Source: Nocardia vinacea NBRC 16497 (GTDB taxonomy: Bacteria; Actinomycetota; Actinomycetes; Mycobacteriales; Mycobacteriaceae). Taken from it: DNA of 64,000 nucleotides. The position numbers and the translations under genes were made by a program. The notes beneath the pieces were generated by a model, which did no database searches, was not told where the DNA came from, and saw only the letters and a program-made list of their open reading frames with translations. Of the stretch, positions 16,519 through 24,361 are shown piece after piece; positions within the stretch are counted from its first letter, which is position 1; every line of letters begins with the position of its first letter. The stretch lies in the NCBI RefSeq assembly GCF_000308835.1, contig NZ_BAGN01000220.1, forward strand, positions 1-64,000, written 5' to 3'.

Positions 16519-17102
16519 GAATGGCACAAGGGGATGCGACCGCGAAGACACGGCTCAGCGCCGACGATTGGGCACAGGCCGCACTGGACGCGCTGGCGGA
16601 GGGCGGTCTGGCGGCGGTCGCCGTCGAGCCCATCGCCAAGCGGCTCGGCACCACCAAGGGCAGCTTCTACTGGCATTTCAAGGACCGCGCGGCCCTCGTC
16701 GAGGCGGCACTGGCGCGCTGGGAGCAGCGCAGCACCGACGATGTAATCGCCGAGATCGCCATCGAGACCGACCCGGCCGAGCGGTTGCACCGACTCTTCG
16801 CCCAGGTCATCGATTACGCGGCCACCGGACGCGTCGAATTGGCGCTATTGGCCTCGGCGGACCAGGAATCGGTCGCCGCGACACTGCGCCGAGTCGCGGA
16901 CCGGCGCATCGAATACGTCGCGGAATTGCTTCGCGAATTGGGGCTGACCGCCGGGCAGGCGCGGACCAGAGCGGTTGTCGCCGTGAGCATTTACCACGGC
17001 TTCAACCAACTGGCCCGCGTCTCCCCCGACGCGCTCCCGAGCACCGAATCACAGCGAAGGATGTTGGTAGACAGCGCATTTCAGAGTCTGTTGCCGGACT
17101 GA
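16515..17102 (+). CDS. TetR family regulator divergent from DUF2867
   Basis: A 195-residue regulator; 193 residues if translation begins at the second ATG, 16521, which I find at least as likely because the operator covers 16515. The DNA-binding segment is VEPIAKRLGTTKGSFYWHFK. The C-terminal part (YHGFNQLARVSPDALPS) resembles the YcdC/TetR_C group. It probably regulates the divergent DUF2867 gene and itself. Its stop is one base from the end of the convergent Gly/Cys-rich gene. Confidence 0.85.
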   Translation: MGMAQGDATAKTRLSADDWAQAALDALAEGGLAAVAVEPIAKRLGTTKGSFYWHFKDRAALVEAALARWEQRSTDDVIAEIAIETDPAERLHRLFAQVIDYAATGRVELALLASADQESVAATLRRVADRRIEYVAELLRELGLTAGQARTRAVVAVSIYHGFNQLARVSPDALPSTESQRRMLVDSAFQSLLPD

Positions 17103-17103
17103 A

Positions 17104-17346
17104 TCAGCTGCCGCCGCCGCAACCACCACCACCGCAACCGCCCCCACCGCAGCCCGAACCACCGCCACAACTGGAGCCGCCGCCGCAACCGCCGCCGCCC
17201 TCGCCACCGCCGCCTGCGGCCCATCGACTCCGACTGCGGCGGTTGCGGCGCCCCCGACTGTCGCGGTGCGCGAGATTGATGATCACGAGCGCCCCGTACA
17301 GCAGCAGTACGACACCGATCACGATCACGACCAAAAACCCGTCCAT
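17104..17346 (-). CDS. small membrane protein with Gly/Cys repeat tail
   Basis: An 80-residue protein in three parts: an N-terminal membrane helix (residues 4-25), a basic stretch with many Arg (28-42), and a C-terminal tail of about 36 residues that is almost only Gly with five Cys at 54, 60, 66, 71 and 76, spaced 5-6 residues apart. A run of G precedes the ATG as ribosome binding site. Gly/Cys tails occur in uncharacterised actinobacterial membrane proteins and in some modified peptides; the role here is unknown. The low-complexity tail makes composition a weak guide, but the membrane helix supports a real gene. Confidence 0.65.
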   Translation of the reverse strand: MDGFLVVIVIGVVLLLYGALVIINLAHRDSRGRRNRRSRSRWAAGGGGEGGGGCGGGSSCGGGSGCGGGGCGGGGCGGGS

Positions 17347-17462
17347 TGTCCCCCCTGAGTGACGTTCAAGGCCTGTCCCCACCCCAAGTGCACCCGCTAC
17401 GGGATCGCCGGTAAAGCCAATACTTCTGGGGCGTTTGAACACCAGGCGGTCGAGTGCTCAGG

Positions 17463-17777
17463 TCAGCGTTGCGAACCGTTGATAATCGCATCGAGCAGGC
17501 CGGGGAAACGTTCCTCCAGATCGTCACGCCGCAGTTCGACGAGTCGATTGCGGCCGGAGACGTAGGTGGTCGTGACACCCGCGTCGCGCAGCACCTTCCA
17601 GTGGTGCGACGCGGTGGCGGCGGTGATTTCGACATCGAATTTGTCGATGGCGCAACTGAGCGGTTCACGGACCCCGGCGAGCGAGCGGATCAGCTCCAGC
17701 CGGATCGGATCGGCGATGGCGCTGAGCACCCGGATCAGGTCCAGGTCGCCGGCGCTCGGCTGCGGTAGCTGGCGCAT
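17463..17777 (-). CDS. ArsR family winged-helix regulator
   Basis: A 104-residue ArsR/SmtB-type repressor. The family core is VLSAIADPIRLELIRSL, then the recognition region TAATASHHWKVLRDAGVTTTY. No metal-binding ELCVCDL motif is present (the site reads PLSCAIDKF), so it may sense something other than a metal. ATG at 17777 has CGGAGG at ideal spacing; the longer frame is less likely. It is divergent from the MFS transporter, with repeat sites in the shared region. Confidence 0.87.
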   Translation of the reverse strand: MRQLPQPSAGDLDLIRVLSAIADPIRLELIRSLAGVREPLSCAIDKFDVEITAATASHHWKVLRDAGVTTTYVSGRNRLVELRRDDLEERFPGLLDAIINGSQR

Positions 17778-17793
17778 GTTCATCCTCCGATCG

Positions 17794-17849
17794 TTTGACA
17801 ACCATCGAATTGTATCTCAGCATCATAAGATGCTTCGACAATCATCGAA
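17794..17849. promoter_or_regulatory. repeat operators between ArsR and MFS genes
   Basis: Two near-identical 16-base sites, TTTGACAACCATCGAA (17794-17809) and TTCGACAATCATCGAA (17834-17849). The second is a perfect TTCGA/TCGAA inverted repeat. Between them GCATC-ATAA-GATGC (17820-17833) is another inverted repeat across the MFS start codon. The second copy lies inside MFS codons 2-7. The divergent ArsR protein is the likely binder. Confidence 0.6.
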
Positions 17850-19011
17850 CAATCTGTATCGATCCCTGATCCCACTCGCCGTCGGCACTTTCGTGCTGGG
17901 CACCGACGGTTTCGTCCTCAATGGCATGCTCCCGCTCATCGCCCGCGACCTGGACGTCTCGGTGGCCACCGCGGGCCAGCTCACCACCATGTTCGCCTGG
18001 ACCTACGCCATCGCCTCGCCGATCATCGCGGCCGCGACCGGATCCTGGGACCGGCGCTGGGTATTGGGCGGCGGTGCGGCGCTTTTCGTCATCGGCATGA
18101 TCGGACAGGCTGTAGCGCAAGACTTTTCGGTAATGGCCGGAGCACGCATCGTTGCCGCCATCGGCGCGGCGGCATTCCAGGCCAATGCCTACGCCGTGGC
18201 CGGAGTGGTCGCCGACGACGCGCACCGCGGCCGGGCACTATCGGTCGTCACCGCCGGAATCACGCTATCCGCCGTCGCGGGCGTGCCGATCGGCATCTTC
18301 GTGGAGCGTTGGATCGGTTGGCGCGGGGTGCTCTGGGCGATTGTCGCGGGCGGCGCCATCGCGGCCGCGCTGGTGCTGCTGCTGCCGCGCGTCACCTTGC
18401 CGACTACCGGATTGCGCGATCGCGTCGGCGTGCTCGCTCGGCCCGCCGTGCTGCGAGTTCTGCTGGTGACGACGCTGCAGATGACCGCGGGCTATACGAC
18501 CATCGTCTACCTGCCGGTCGTCGTTGCCCCATCGGTGCCGCAAGGACAACTCGCGTGGCTGCTGCTGGTCATGGGCATCGGTCAGGTCATCGGCAACTCC
18601 CAGGCGGGCCGGGCGGTGGACCGCTTCGGCCCGGCCCGCACACTGACCGTCGGACTCGTCGGCAGCCTCATCGGCCTGATGCTGCTCGGCCCGGCCACCC
18701 ACGCCGGCTGGGCGGTTTTCGCGGTACTCGGCCTGACCGGCCTCTTCGGATCCGCGATCCTGATCCCGCAGCAATTCCGACTCTTCGCCATTGCCCATGA
18801 CGCGCCGACCGTCGCGCTCGGTCTCAATGGCTCGGCCATCTACCTGGGCAGCGGCATCGGCTCACTGCTCGGCGGCACGGTGCTGGATTCGTCGGGCGCG
18901 AGCTGGCTCCCGTGGACCTCCGCCGCGGTCGGCTTCGGCGCCCTCGCGCTCGGCGTCGCAACCCTGCGCCGACCGGCACGCGCCGAAGCGGCAGCGGTCG
19001 CTCCGGCGTGA
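17830..19011 (+). CDS. MFS transporter, DHA1-type exporter
   Basis: A 393-residue, twelve-helix major facilitator protein of the drug/sugar exporter type (AraJ/CmlR-like). It starts with the first membrane helix (SLIPLAVGTFVLGTDGFVLN). The loop 2-3 motif A is weak (GSWDRRWVLGG) and the motif C-like region in helix 5 is AGITLSAVAGVPIG. ATG at 17830 lies within operator-like repeats and has no ribosome binding site, so initiation may be leaderless. Probably derepressed when the divergent ArsR binds its ligand. Confidence 0.85.
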   Translation: MLRQSSNNLYRSLIPLAVGTFVLGTDGFVLNGMLPLIARDLDVSVATAGQLTTMFAWTYAIASPIIAAATGSWDRRWVLGGGAALFVIGMIGQAVAQDFSVMAGARIVAAIGAAAFQANAYAVAGVVADDAHRGRALSVVTAGITLSAVAGVPIGIFVERWIGWRGVLWAIVAGGAIAAALVLLLPRVTLPTTGLRDRVGVLARPAVLRVLLVTTLQMTAGYTTIVYLPVVVAPSVPQGQLAWLLLVMGIGQVIGNSQAGRAVDRFGPARTLTVGLVGSLIGLMLLGPATHAGWAVFAVLGLTGLFGSAILIPQQFRLFAIAHDAPTVALGLNGSAIYLGSGIGSLLGGTVLDSSGASWLPWTSAAVGFGALALGVATLRRPARAEAAAVAPA

Positions 19012-19026
19012 AATCGCCTGTACCCC

Positions 19027-19061
19027 AATAGCTCCCGGATCGATCCGATTCGGGAGCTATT
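19027..19061. terminator. bidirectional terminator between MFS and MarR genes
   Basis: Perfect 11-bp stem (AATAGCTCCCG/CGGGAGCTATT) with a 13-base loop, followed on the plus strand by six T. The MarR stop codon lies within the distal arm, so the same hairpin serves both convergent genes. Confidence 0.8.
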
Positions 19062-19515
19062 TTTTCGGCGCGGATTCGGGGCGGATGGAGTCGAGCAGGT
19101 CGGCGCAGCGGGTGAGCAGTTCGCGCAGCGCGGCGTGTTCGGCCTCGGTGAATTCGTCGGCCAATGCGCGTTCCACGCGGACCGCATTCACGTCCGCCTC
19201 CTGCGCGAGCGCCGCCCCCGCTTCGGTGAGGCGGGTCTCCAGGATGTTCTTGTGCCAGGCGTGCGGGGTGCGCTCGATGAGGCCGCGATCCTGGAGATTG
19301 GTCAGGATCGTATTCATGGTCGGCGGGGTCACCCCGCACAGCCGGGCCAGCGCGGCGGCATTGATGCCCGGATTTTCGATGAGGAACAGCAGGGTCCCGT
19401 ACTGGGGAACGGTGAGGCCCGCCGGTTTGAGCGCCGCGCTCTTCGCCGAGTTGAGGGCCTGTTCGGCGCGCTTGAGATACGAGCCGAGGCGCTCGGAGGA
19501 GTGCATGGACGTCAT
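19057..19515 (-). CDS. MarR family regulator
   Basis: A 152-residue winged-helix dimer. The DNA-binding part is AALARLCGVTPPTMNTILTN with the wing DRGLIERTPHAWHKNILE, flanked by dimer helices. It is divergent from the secreted lipoprotein gene, and a palindrome sits exactly between the -35 and -10 boxes of that gene's promoter. It probably represses the lipoprotein gene in response to a phenolic or oxidant ligand, the usual class of signal. Confidence 0.87.
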   Translation of the reverse strand: MTSMHSSERLGSYLKRAEQALNSAKSAALKPAGLTVPQYGTLLFLIENPGINAAALARLCGVTPPTMNTILTNLQDRGLIERTPHAWHKNILETRLTEAGAALAQEADVNAVRVERALADEFTEAEHAALRELLTRCADLLDSIRPESAPKK

Positions 19516-19551
19516 ATCCGCATGGTAACTGCCCGTCTACTGATTAGGCCC

Positions 19552-19579
19552 TTGACGTTGATTAGAGTTCTAATATAGG
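19552..19579 (+). promoter_or_regulatory. promoter with MarR operator in its spacer
   Basis: TTGACG (19552-19557) and TATAGG (19574-19579) are spaced by 16 bases, a clear sigma-70-type promoter. The spacer contains ATTAGA-GT-TCTAAT (19561-19574), a perfect inverted repeat. A protein bound there would cover both boxes. It drives the lipoprotein gene at 19639. Confidence 0.7.
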
Positions 19580-19638
19580 TTCGAGCACATTCGACGATGT
19601 GAATGCATCCGGATGTTCGACTATCAGGAGCCCTGAGC

Positions 19639-20628
19639 ATGTTCCGCACCATCTCGACCATCGCCACCGCCATTGCCTGCACCGCCGTCACGGCGTGCGG
19701 AACCGCGACGGAGGCCGCGAGCCAACCCACGACCCGCATCAGCACCGCATACGAACTGCCCGGTGATCGCGTCTACCCGGAGGGCATCGCCGTCGACCCC
19801 CGCACCGGTGACACCTACGTCGGCTCATACGCCAACGGCGCCGTCTACCGCGCGACACCCGGCGCCACGCGAGCCGAAATCTTCCTGGCCGAGGGGACCG
19901 ACGGCCGCAAAACCGCCAATGGCCTGAAAGTCGATGCCGCAGGGCGACTGTGGGTCATCGACTCGACCGCCGGAGTCGCGGTGTACGACACCGGCAGCCG
20001 TGCGCTGGTCGCCCGCTTCGATATCACCGGCACCGAACCGAGCCTGGTCAATGATCTGGCCATTACGCCGGACGGCAGCGCATATCTGACCGACAGCCTG
20101 CGACCGGTGGTGTACCGGGTCACCCCGGAGCAGGTCACCGCGGCGCACGGCGGAAAGGCCGTGCTGACAACACAATTCGACCTGAGCACCATTATCAGCC
20201 CGCACGCGCCGGACGCGTTTACCTTGAACGGCATCGTGTCCGACGATTCCGGTCGCTATCTGCTGATCGTCGATATGAATTCCGGTGAGCTGTATCGCGT
20301 TGCGACCGCGGCGAATTCGCCGGAGATTCGCAAGGTGACCATGCGCGGCGCCGACCTGAAACACGGTGACGGACTGGAACTGCACGGCAGCACGCTGTGG
20401 GCGGCCCAGAATATCGGCAACACCATTACCCGCTGGCAGATCAGCGATGACGGCGCGACCGTCGAGCTGGAACGCACGGTCACCGATGACTCCCTGCGCA
20501 TTCCCACCACATTGGTACGCAGCAATGGTCGAACGCTGGTTGTCTCTTCCCAATTCGATAAGGGCGGGCCGATGGGTCCTGGCACCCCGACCATGCCGTT
20601 CGCCGTCCTGACAGTTGACGGAATCTGA
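19639..20628 (+). CDS. secreted SMP-30/lactonase-like beta-propeller lipoprotein
   Basis: A 329-residue exported protein. The signal sequence ends in a lipobox (AVTAC, Cys20). The mature part is a six-bladed propeller with repeated patterns such as YPEGIAVDPRTGDTYVGSY, NGLKVDAAGRLWVID and NDLAITPDGSAYLTDS, as in SMP-30 and gluconolactonase-like proteins. Such proteins bind a metal and hydrolyse lactones or simply bind ligands; the exact activity is open. ATG at 19639 starts a proper signal peptide. Controlled by the MarR site upstream. Confidence 0.85.
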   Translation: MFRTISTIATAIACTAVTACGTATEAASQPTTRISTAYELPGDRVYPEGIAVDPRTGDTYVGSYANGAVYRATPGATRAEIFLAEGTDGRKTANGLKVDAAGRLWVIDSTAGVAVYDTGSRALVARFDITGTEPSLVNDLAITPDGSAYLTDSLRPVVYRVTPEQVTAAHGGKAVLTTQFDLSTIISPHAPDAFTLNGIVSDDSGRYLLIVDMNSGELYRVATAANSPEIRKVTMRGADLKHGDGLELHGSTLWAAQNIGNTITRWQISDDGATVELERTVTDDSLRIPTTLVRSNGRTLVVSSQFDKGGPMGPGTPTMPFAVLTVDGI

Positions 20629-20833
20629 TCCGCCGCGCGGCCGGTTCGTTCAGCGGACCGGCGATCGGCCTATTCGCCGCATGACAACTTGATCTAAATC
20701 ACTCCGAAACGCCCGTACCCATCGCGGGTATGCCGCCGCGATGACGTAAGCTCGGCCGACTGACCGGGCACGCGGCTGGGGTGGCGACCTTCGGGCGAGT
20801 GTCATACGCTTCGCCGCGGAGGAAAACCGCCTC

Positions 20834-21895
20834 ATGGAGGGACAATTGACCACTCCGAGCCATGGCGATGTCGGAACCGGCGGGCCACAAAAGGTTCCAC
20901 TGTCGCAGCTGATCCACCTGATGGCCGAATATCAGAAGCTCGGCACGCACCGACAGACCTTTCTACCGGCGCCGGCGAGCGACACTTTCGTGCGTGGCTG
21001 CGGGATCGTCGGGGGCGGGTTCGCGGCCGTGGGAGTTATCTGTGTGACGGTCGGCGCCTATCCCGGTGCGCTCGCGGTCGGTCTGCTCGCCCTGGTGCCC
21101 GCGTCGATGGCATTCTTCCGCGGGCGGCGCAATCGTCGCCACCGCGCCGCACGGCTGGATCTGTTCGATGTCGGCATGACCGTGTACCGCTCCGGTGAGC
21201 AGGTGGCCGGGTTCCGCTGGGACAGCGCCGAAGTGCGCCAGCAGGTCATCCCCTTCCAGAATTCCGCCCACACCGAGTACTCGCTGCGGATGTCGGGCCC
21301 CGACGGCGCCGAGGCCGCATTCGACGACACCCTGTTCGGCGACGCGCGCGATTGGGGCCGGGCCATCCAGTCGGCCGTCACCCTGGCCCAGCTCCCCCGC
21401 GCCGTGGCCGCCATCGATGACGGCGCGACCGTCCATTTCGGCGAAATCGCCCTCGACCTCACCGCACTCTATTTCCACAGCCGGGCCTACACCTGGGAAC
21501 AGATCCAATTGATCGACGCCCGAAGCGGTTTGGTCCGTATGAAGGTCGACGGCAGCTGGGTCTCCCTCACCCCCGTCGGCCAGATCCCCAACTTCTACAT
21601 CTTCAACGAACTCGCCGAACGCCTACGCCTGGCCGCTGCCGCAGAGTCCGCCGCCGAATCGGCCGCAGCCGAACCCGCGGATCCCGAACTGCCGACCATC
21701 ACACCGGCCGCCGAACCCGATCCCCCCGCGCCGACGGTCGACTCCGATCCACTCGCGCCGGTGGGCGCCTCCGATCCGACGGTCGATAATGCTCCCGAGA
21801 CAGCCGCCGATCAACAAATCGAAACCCCCACTGCCAAAGGCACCGGCAAAACCCCCAACCGCCCCACCCAAGACCTGAGCGCCGCCTCGAATTAA
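20834..21895 (+). CDS. membrane protein with PH-like domain and Pro/Ala-rich tail (DUF6585-like)
   Basis: A 353-residue protein. Two membrane helices at about residues 54-94 are followed by Arg-rich residues, then a beta-rich domain (DLFDVGMTVYRSGEQVAGF onward) that resembles proteins annotated as DUF6585, and a disordered Pro/Ala/Glu tail from about residue 265. Function unknown. ATG at 20834 is the longest start; the TTG at 20846 has GGAGG at ideal spacing and could be used instead. Convergent with groEL. Confidence 0.7.
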   Translation: MEGQLTTPSHGDVGTGGPQKVPLSQLIHLMAEYQKLGTHRQTFLPAPASDTFVRGCGIVGGGFAAVGVICVTVGAYPGALAVGLLALVPASMAFFRGRRNRRHRAARLDLFDVGMTVYRSGEQVAGFRWDSAEVRQQVIPFQNSAHTEYSLRMSGPDGAEAAFDDTLFGDARDWGRAIQSAVTLAQLPRAVAAIDDGATVHFGEIALDLTALYFHSRAYTWEQIQLIDARSGLVRMKVDGSWVSLTPVGQIPNFYIFNELAERLRLAAAAESAAESAAAEPADPELPTITPAAEPDPPAPTVDSDPLAPVGASDPTVDNAPETAADQQIETPTAKGTGKTPNRPTQDLSAASN

Positions 21896-21981
21896 CCCCC
21901 GCCCCAACCCCTTTCCACCGAACCATCAGCCTCGTTCGGCTATCGCCATTCCGTTCATCGTTCTCGAATAGCCCAAAAAGG

Positions 21982-22019
21982 CCGAAGGCCGGGCCACCTG
22001 ATGGTGGCCCGGCCTTCGG
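21982..22019 (-). terminator. groEL2 terminator
   Basis: Perfect 17-bp stem with a TGAT loop, starting 28 bases after the groEL stop and followed on the minus strand by CCTTTTTGG. It also faces the convergent gene ending at 21895 and may stop both. Confidence 0.85.
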
Positions 22020-22047
22020 GTCTAAAGGTGTTGCTGGGGAGCGGGAC

Positions 22048-23673
22048 TCAGAAGTCCATGCCGCCCATGCCACCGGTCGGGTCGCCGGCGGGAGCGGCGG
22101 CCTTCTCCGGCTTGTCGGCGACGACGGCCTCGGTGGTGAGGAACAGTGCCGCGATGGAGGCCGCGTTCTGCAGGGCCGAACGGGTGACCTTGACCGGGTC
22201 GGCGACACCGGCGGCCAGGAGGTCCTGGTACTCGCCCGAGTCGGCGTTCAGGCCGTGGCCCGCCGGAAGGTTGGAAACCTTCTCGGCGACAACGCCGGGC
22301 TCGAGGCCCGCGTTGAAGGCGATCTGCTTCAGCGGAGCCGACAGCGCGACGCGCACGATATTCGCGCCGGTCGCCTCGTCACCGGTGAGCTTCAGGTCGT
22401 CCAGCGCCGGAGCCGACTGCAGCAGGGCCACGCCACCACCGGCGACGATGCCCTCCTCGACGGCGGCCTTGGCGTTGCGCACTGCATCCTCGATGCGGTG
22501 CTTGCGCTCCTTGAGCTCGACCTCGGTCGCGGCGCCGGCCTTGATCACCGCAACACCGCCGGCCAGCTTGGCCAGACGCTCCTGCAGCTTCTCCCGGTCG
22601 TAGTCCGAGTCCGAGTTCTCGATCTCGGTGCGGATCTGCGCGACGCGGCCCTTGATGGCCTCCGCGTCACCCGCGCCCTCGACGATGGTGGTCTCGTCCT
22701 TGGTGATGACGACCTTGCGCGCCTGGCCGAGCAGCTCGATGCCAGCGGTCTCCAGGGAGAGGCCGACCTCTTCGCTGATGACCTCGCCACCGGTCAGGAT
22801 GGCGATATCGGCGAGCTGCGCCTTGCGACGGTCACCGAAGCCCGGCGCCTTGACGGCAACGGACTTGAAGGTGCCGCGGATCTTGTTCACGACCAGGGTC
22901 GACAGGGCCTCGCCCTCGACGTCCTCGGCGATGATCAGCAGCGGCTTACCGGCCTGGATGACCTTCTCCAGCAGCGGCAGCAGGTCCTTGACGGTGGAAA
23001 CCTTGGAACCGACGAGCAGGATGTACGGATCCTCGAGGACCGCTTCCTGACGCTCCGGGTCGGTCACGAAGTAACCCGAGATGTAGCCCTTGTCGAAGCG
23101 CATACCCTCGGTGAGCTCCAGCTGGAGCCCGAAGGTGTTGCTCTCCTCGACGGTGATGACGCCTTCCTTGCCGACCTTGTCCATGGCCTCGGCGATCAGC
23201 TCACCGATGGACGCGTCACCGGCCGAGATACCGGCGGTGGCGGCGATCTGCTCCTTGGTCTCGACCTCCTTGGCGGTCGCGAGGAGCTTGGTGGTGACGG
23301 CCTCGACGGCCTTCTCGATGCCGCGCTTCAGACCCAGCGGGTTGGCGCCGGCCGCAACGTTGCGCAGGCCCTCACGTACGAGCGCCTGGGCGAGCACGGT
23401 GGCGGTGGTGGTGCCGTCGCCCGCGACGTCGTCGGTCTTCTTGGCGACTTCCTTGACCAGCTCGGCGCCGATCTTCTCGTACGGGTCCTCCAGGTCGATC
23501 TCCTTGGCGATGGAAACACCATCGTTGGTGATCGTGGGGGCGCCCCACTTCTTCTCCAGGACAACGTTGCGACCCTTGGGGCCCAGCGTCACCTTGACCG
23601 CGTCGGCGAGGGCGTTCAGACCCCGCTCGAGGCCGCGACGGGCCTCTTCGTCGTACGCAATTGTCTTGGCCAT
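22048..23673 (-). CDS. groEL2: 60 kDa chaperonin GroEL2
   Basis: A 541-residue chaperonin subunit that folds proteins in an ATP-driven double ring. The conserved GDGTTTATVLAQ ATP-site motif, the apical GYISGYFVTDPE segment and the EEGIVAGGGVALL motif are all present. The C-terminus GGMGGMDF marks the main housekeeping GroEL2 of mycolata, unlike His-tailed GroEL1. No groES lies beside it, as usual for groEL2 in this group. The leader has two CIRCE elements, so HrcA repression and heat induction are expected. Confidence 0.97.
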   Translation of the reverse strand: MAKTIAYDEEARRGLERGLNALADAVKVTLGPKGRNVVLEKKWGAPTITNDGVSIAKEIDLEDPYEKIGAELVKEVAKKTDDVAGDGTTTATVLAQALVREGLRNVAAGANPLGLKRGIEKAVEAVTTKLLATAKEVETKEQIAATAGISAGDASIGELIAEAMDKVGKEGVITVEESNTFGLQLELTEGMRFDKGYISGYFVTDPERQEAVLEDPYILLVGSKVSTVKDLLPLLEKVIQAGKPLLIIAEDVEGEALSTLVVNKIRGTFKSVAVKAPGFGDRRKAQLADIAILTGGEVISEEVGLSLETAGIELLGQARKVVITKDETTIVEGAGDAEAIKGRVAQIRTEIENSDSDYDREKLQERLAKLAGGVAVIKAGAATEVELKERKHRIEDAVRNAKAAVEEGIVAGGGVALLQSAPALDDLKLTGDEATGANIVRVALSAPLKQIAFNAGLEPGVVAEKVSNLPAGHGLNADSGEYQDLLAAGVADPVKVTRSALQNAASIAALFLTTEAVVADKPEKAAAPAGDPTGGMGGMDF

Positions 23674-23812
23674 TGCGTTGAGATCCTCCACATGTATATG
23701 GCTGACACACAGGACGACCGCAGGTTGGATCGCCCCATTTACGCTGGCCAGGTTCGGTGCCCGCGACGGACGACCGAGGGTGTCGATGGAACCCGGTCTC
23801 ACCGTCCCGACC

Positions 23813-23837
23813 TGGCACTCACACGTCGAGAGTGCCA
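23813..23837. promoter_or_regulatory. CIRCE element, proximal copy
   Basis: TGGCACTC-N9-GAGTGCCA, an HrcA operator with the standard nine-base spacer, lying 140 bases upstream of the groEL start. It follows the predicted transcription start. Confidence 0.85.
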
Positions 23838-23842
23838 AGCCC

Positions 23843-23872
23843 TTTTTAGCACTCTGGGGTATCGAGTGCAAG
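23843..23872. promoter_or_regulatory. CIRCE element, distal copy, with groEL2 promoter
   Basis: TTAGCACTC-N9-GAGTGCAAG (23846-23872) is close to the CIRCE consensus. On the minus strand TTGCAC (23871-23866) and TAAAAA (23848-23843), 17 bases apart, form the promoter, so HrcA bound here would cover it. The arrangement matches the groEL2 control region of mycobacteria. Confidence 0.85.
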
Positions 23873-23897
23873 GTCCGCCGCGCTGCTCAGCACCGGC

Positions 23898-24197
23898 TCA
23901 GGCCGAGCTGCGGTCGTCTACCCGGAGTATCAATGCGACGAAAGCATCGGCCCGACGCTCCTCGGGCGTGCGTGGTTCACCCTCATCGACCGTTACGAGT
24001 TCCGCGTCGTTCAGCAGCAACTCCGCCTCCACCCGCATGATCGCCCGAATGAACGGTGGCGCGACATCAGGCGGCAGGTCGCCGTTGATGATGTAGCTGC
24101 CATCGGGCTGCGATTCGGTGGAGACATAGGTCAGCGCACGCTCGAGATCAGCGCGTCGTTCCCCCGCAACCAGGTCGGAGTCCATGTCATCCGCCAT
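23898..24197 (-). CDS. short DUF222-like protein, possible remnant
   Basis: A 99-residue protein. Its middle and end (PDGSYIINGDLPPDVAPPF and PRTPEERRADAFVALI) follow the pattern of DUF222, the N-terminal domain of the 13E12-type HNH endonuclease family (typically PDG...GxLxP and RTPxQRRADALV). The HNH domain and most of DUF222 are missing, so this is either a small domesticated protein or a relic. It lies just upstream of the groEL2 control region on the same strand. Confidence 0.55.
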   Translation of the reverse strand: MADDMDSDLVAGERRADLERALTYVSTESQPDGSYIINGDLPPDVAPPFIRAIMRVEAELLLNDAELVTVDEGEPRTPEERRADAFVALILRVDDRSSA

Positions 24198-24361
24198 TGC
24201 TATAGCTTACCGGTGCGCCGGACCAGCCCTTTCCCGACAGGCCGACCAGTCCGGGATCCGCGGCACCGGCCCAGGTCGCGCGACCAGCAAATCGCTGTCC
24301 GCCAATGGCTTACGATCCGCGTGGCGCGGCGCATGATCGGCGCCGACCTTATGGTGTCCAG

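Noticed and set aside
22255..24096. 613-residue plus-strand frame opposite groEL2
   Set aside because: Antisense shadow of groEL2; no domain recognised.
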